From Pseudomonadota bacterium (GTDB taxonomy: Bacteria; BMS3Abin14): 6,314 nucleotides of DNA. Under the pieces are notes generated by a model. The model worked only from the letters and a program-made list of their open reading frames with translations, was not told where the DNA came from and did no database searches. Below, in pieces: positions 6,042 to 6,314 of this stretch (positions within the stretch are counted from its first letter, which is position 1; each line of letters starts with the position of its first letter). The stretch lies in assembly GCA_016937135.1 (NCBI GenBank), contig JAFGWO010000269.1:1-6314 (forward strand), written 5' to 3'. Position numbers and translations under genes: made by a program.

Positions 6042-6131
6042 GGCAAATGGGGGTCAAGGCATGAATCCCGGCACATCCATTTCTAATTGTCAGACACGAC
6101 ACAATTCACTCCGTGACCCTGTTTATTTGCC
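6042..6131. repeat. 90-bp imperfect palindrome upstream of the plus-strand gene
   Basis: The left arm contains GGCAAAT (6042-6048), GGGTCA (6051-6056) and TGAAT (6062-6066). The right arm has their complements in mirrored order: ATTCA (6104-6108), TGACCC (6114-6119) and ATTTGCC (6125-6131). The spacers are mismatched, and one differs by 3 nt in length. All 18 listed positions pair. The 37-nt centre holds a small hairpin, TGTC-AGACAC-GACA (6088-6101). It could be a small non-autonomous element, a remnant of a REP-type element, or a structured leader or operator for the gene at 6248. Confidence 0.65.
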
Positions 6132-6247
6132 TGTCTCCGGGGTAACATCTGTCCGCAGCCGGCCCGGATAGATTATTGGTGGTAAAATGATTATGAAAAA
6201 CCCGTTTTCTGTCGCTCCAACAGTCCATCAGTTTTCCGGAGGTCAAA

Positions 6248-6314
6248 ATGAAAAATGAAATCATCGATTCCAGGGTATATGATCTGTACGATGAATACGT
6301 TCACACCCTCATGG
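6248..6314 (+). CDS. N-terminus of an unidentified protein, possibly dienelactone hydrolase family; 3' end cut by window edge
   Basis: Only 22 codons are visible. The start is well supported: GGAGGT at 6238-6243 lies 4 nt before the ATG. The visible peptide starts MKNEIIDSR and continues VYDLYDEYVHTLM. It is acidic, with a pattern of Tyr and Asp that resembles the segment just ahead of the twin-arginine signal in Tat-exported dienelactone hydrolases (alpha/beta hydrolases that open lactone rings), where a D-Y-Y-H-G-x-x-x-R-R-E-F-L type sequence is common. The R-R motif itself would lie just beyond the edge and cannot be seen, so the family is a guess. The gene diverges from the lipoprotein gene across an 831-bp non-coding gap with a large palindrome about 115 bp upstream. 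That it is a real gene is far more certain than its identity. Confidence 0.5.
   Translation, partial: MKNEIIDSRVYDLYDEYVHTLM

Overview
The window looks like part of a bacterial chromosome of moderate to high GC with generous intergenic spacing. The mix of genes fits an anaerobic or syntrophic deltaproteobacterium (Desulfobacterota-like): an iron/organophosphate-type ABC importer, a TSUP permease, an Acg-type nitroreductase and a small Ser-rich surface lipoprotein. That assignment is an inference from gene style only; there is no rRNA or other phylogenetic marker here.

Layout. Positions 1-1907 (minus strand) hold a two-gene importer operon: a periplasmic substrate-binding protein (927-1907), then after 4 nt its ABC ATPase (starts at 922, runs off the left edge). 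The permease is not in view and is probably the next gene leftward. Positions 1908-2406 are non-coding and contain a candidate promoter with a perfect dyad at the expected transcription start (1983-2025), and a heptanucleotide satellite with a 21-bp higher-order period (2312-2381). A TSUP (TauE/SafE-like) permease lies at 2407-3138 on the minus strand. It is preceded by about 150 nt of potentially structured leader with a consensus TATAAT box at its far end. An Acg-family FMN nitroreductase follows at 3415-4446, also minus.

From 4447 to 4897 there is no convincing gene, but a textbook bidirectional terminator sits at 4824-4855. A small lipoprotein with a beta-rich ectodomain is at 4898-5416 (minus). 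The next 831 bp (5417-6247) appear non-coding and hold several inverted repeats, the best being a 90-bp imperfect palindrome at 6042-6131. At the right edge a plus-strand gene begins at 6248 with a strong ribosome binding site. Its 22 visible residues resemble the N-termini of Tat-exported dienelactone hydrolases, but too little is visible to be sure.

How they work together. Only the binding protein and ATPase form a clear functional unit: import of an iron complex or a phosphorylated small molecule. The permease, nitroreductase and lipoprotein are each separated by hundreds of bases and are probably independent transcription units. I see no defence system, CRISPR array, intact mobile element, tRNA or rRNA. 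The items most worth following up are non-coding: the heptad satellite, the structured TSUP leader and the 90-bp palindrome.
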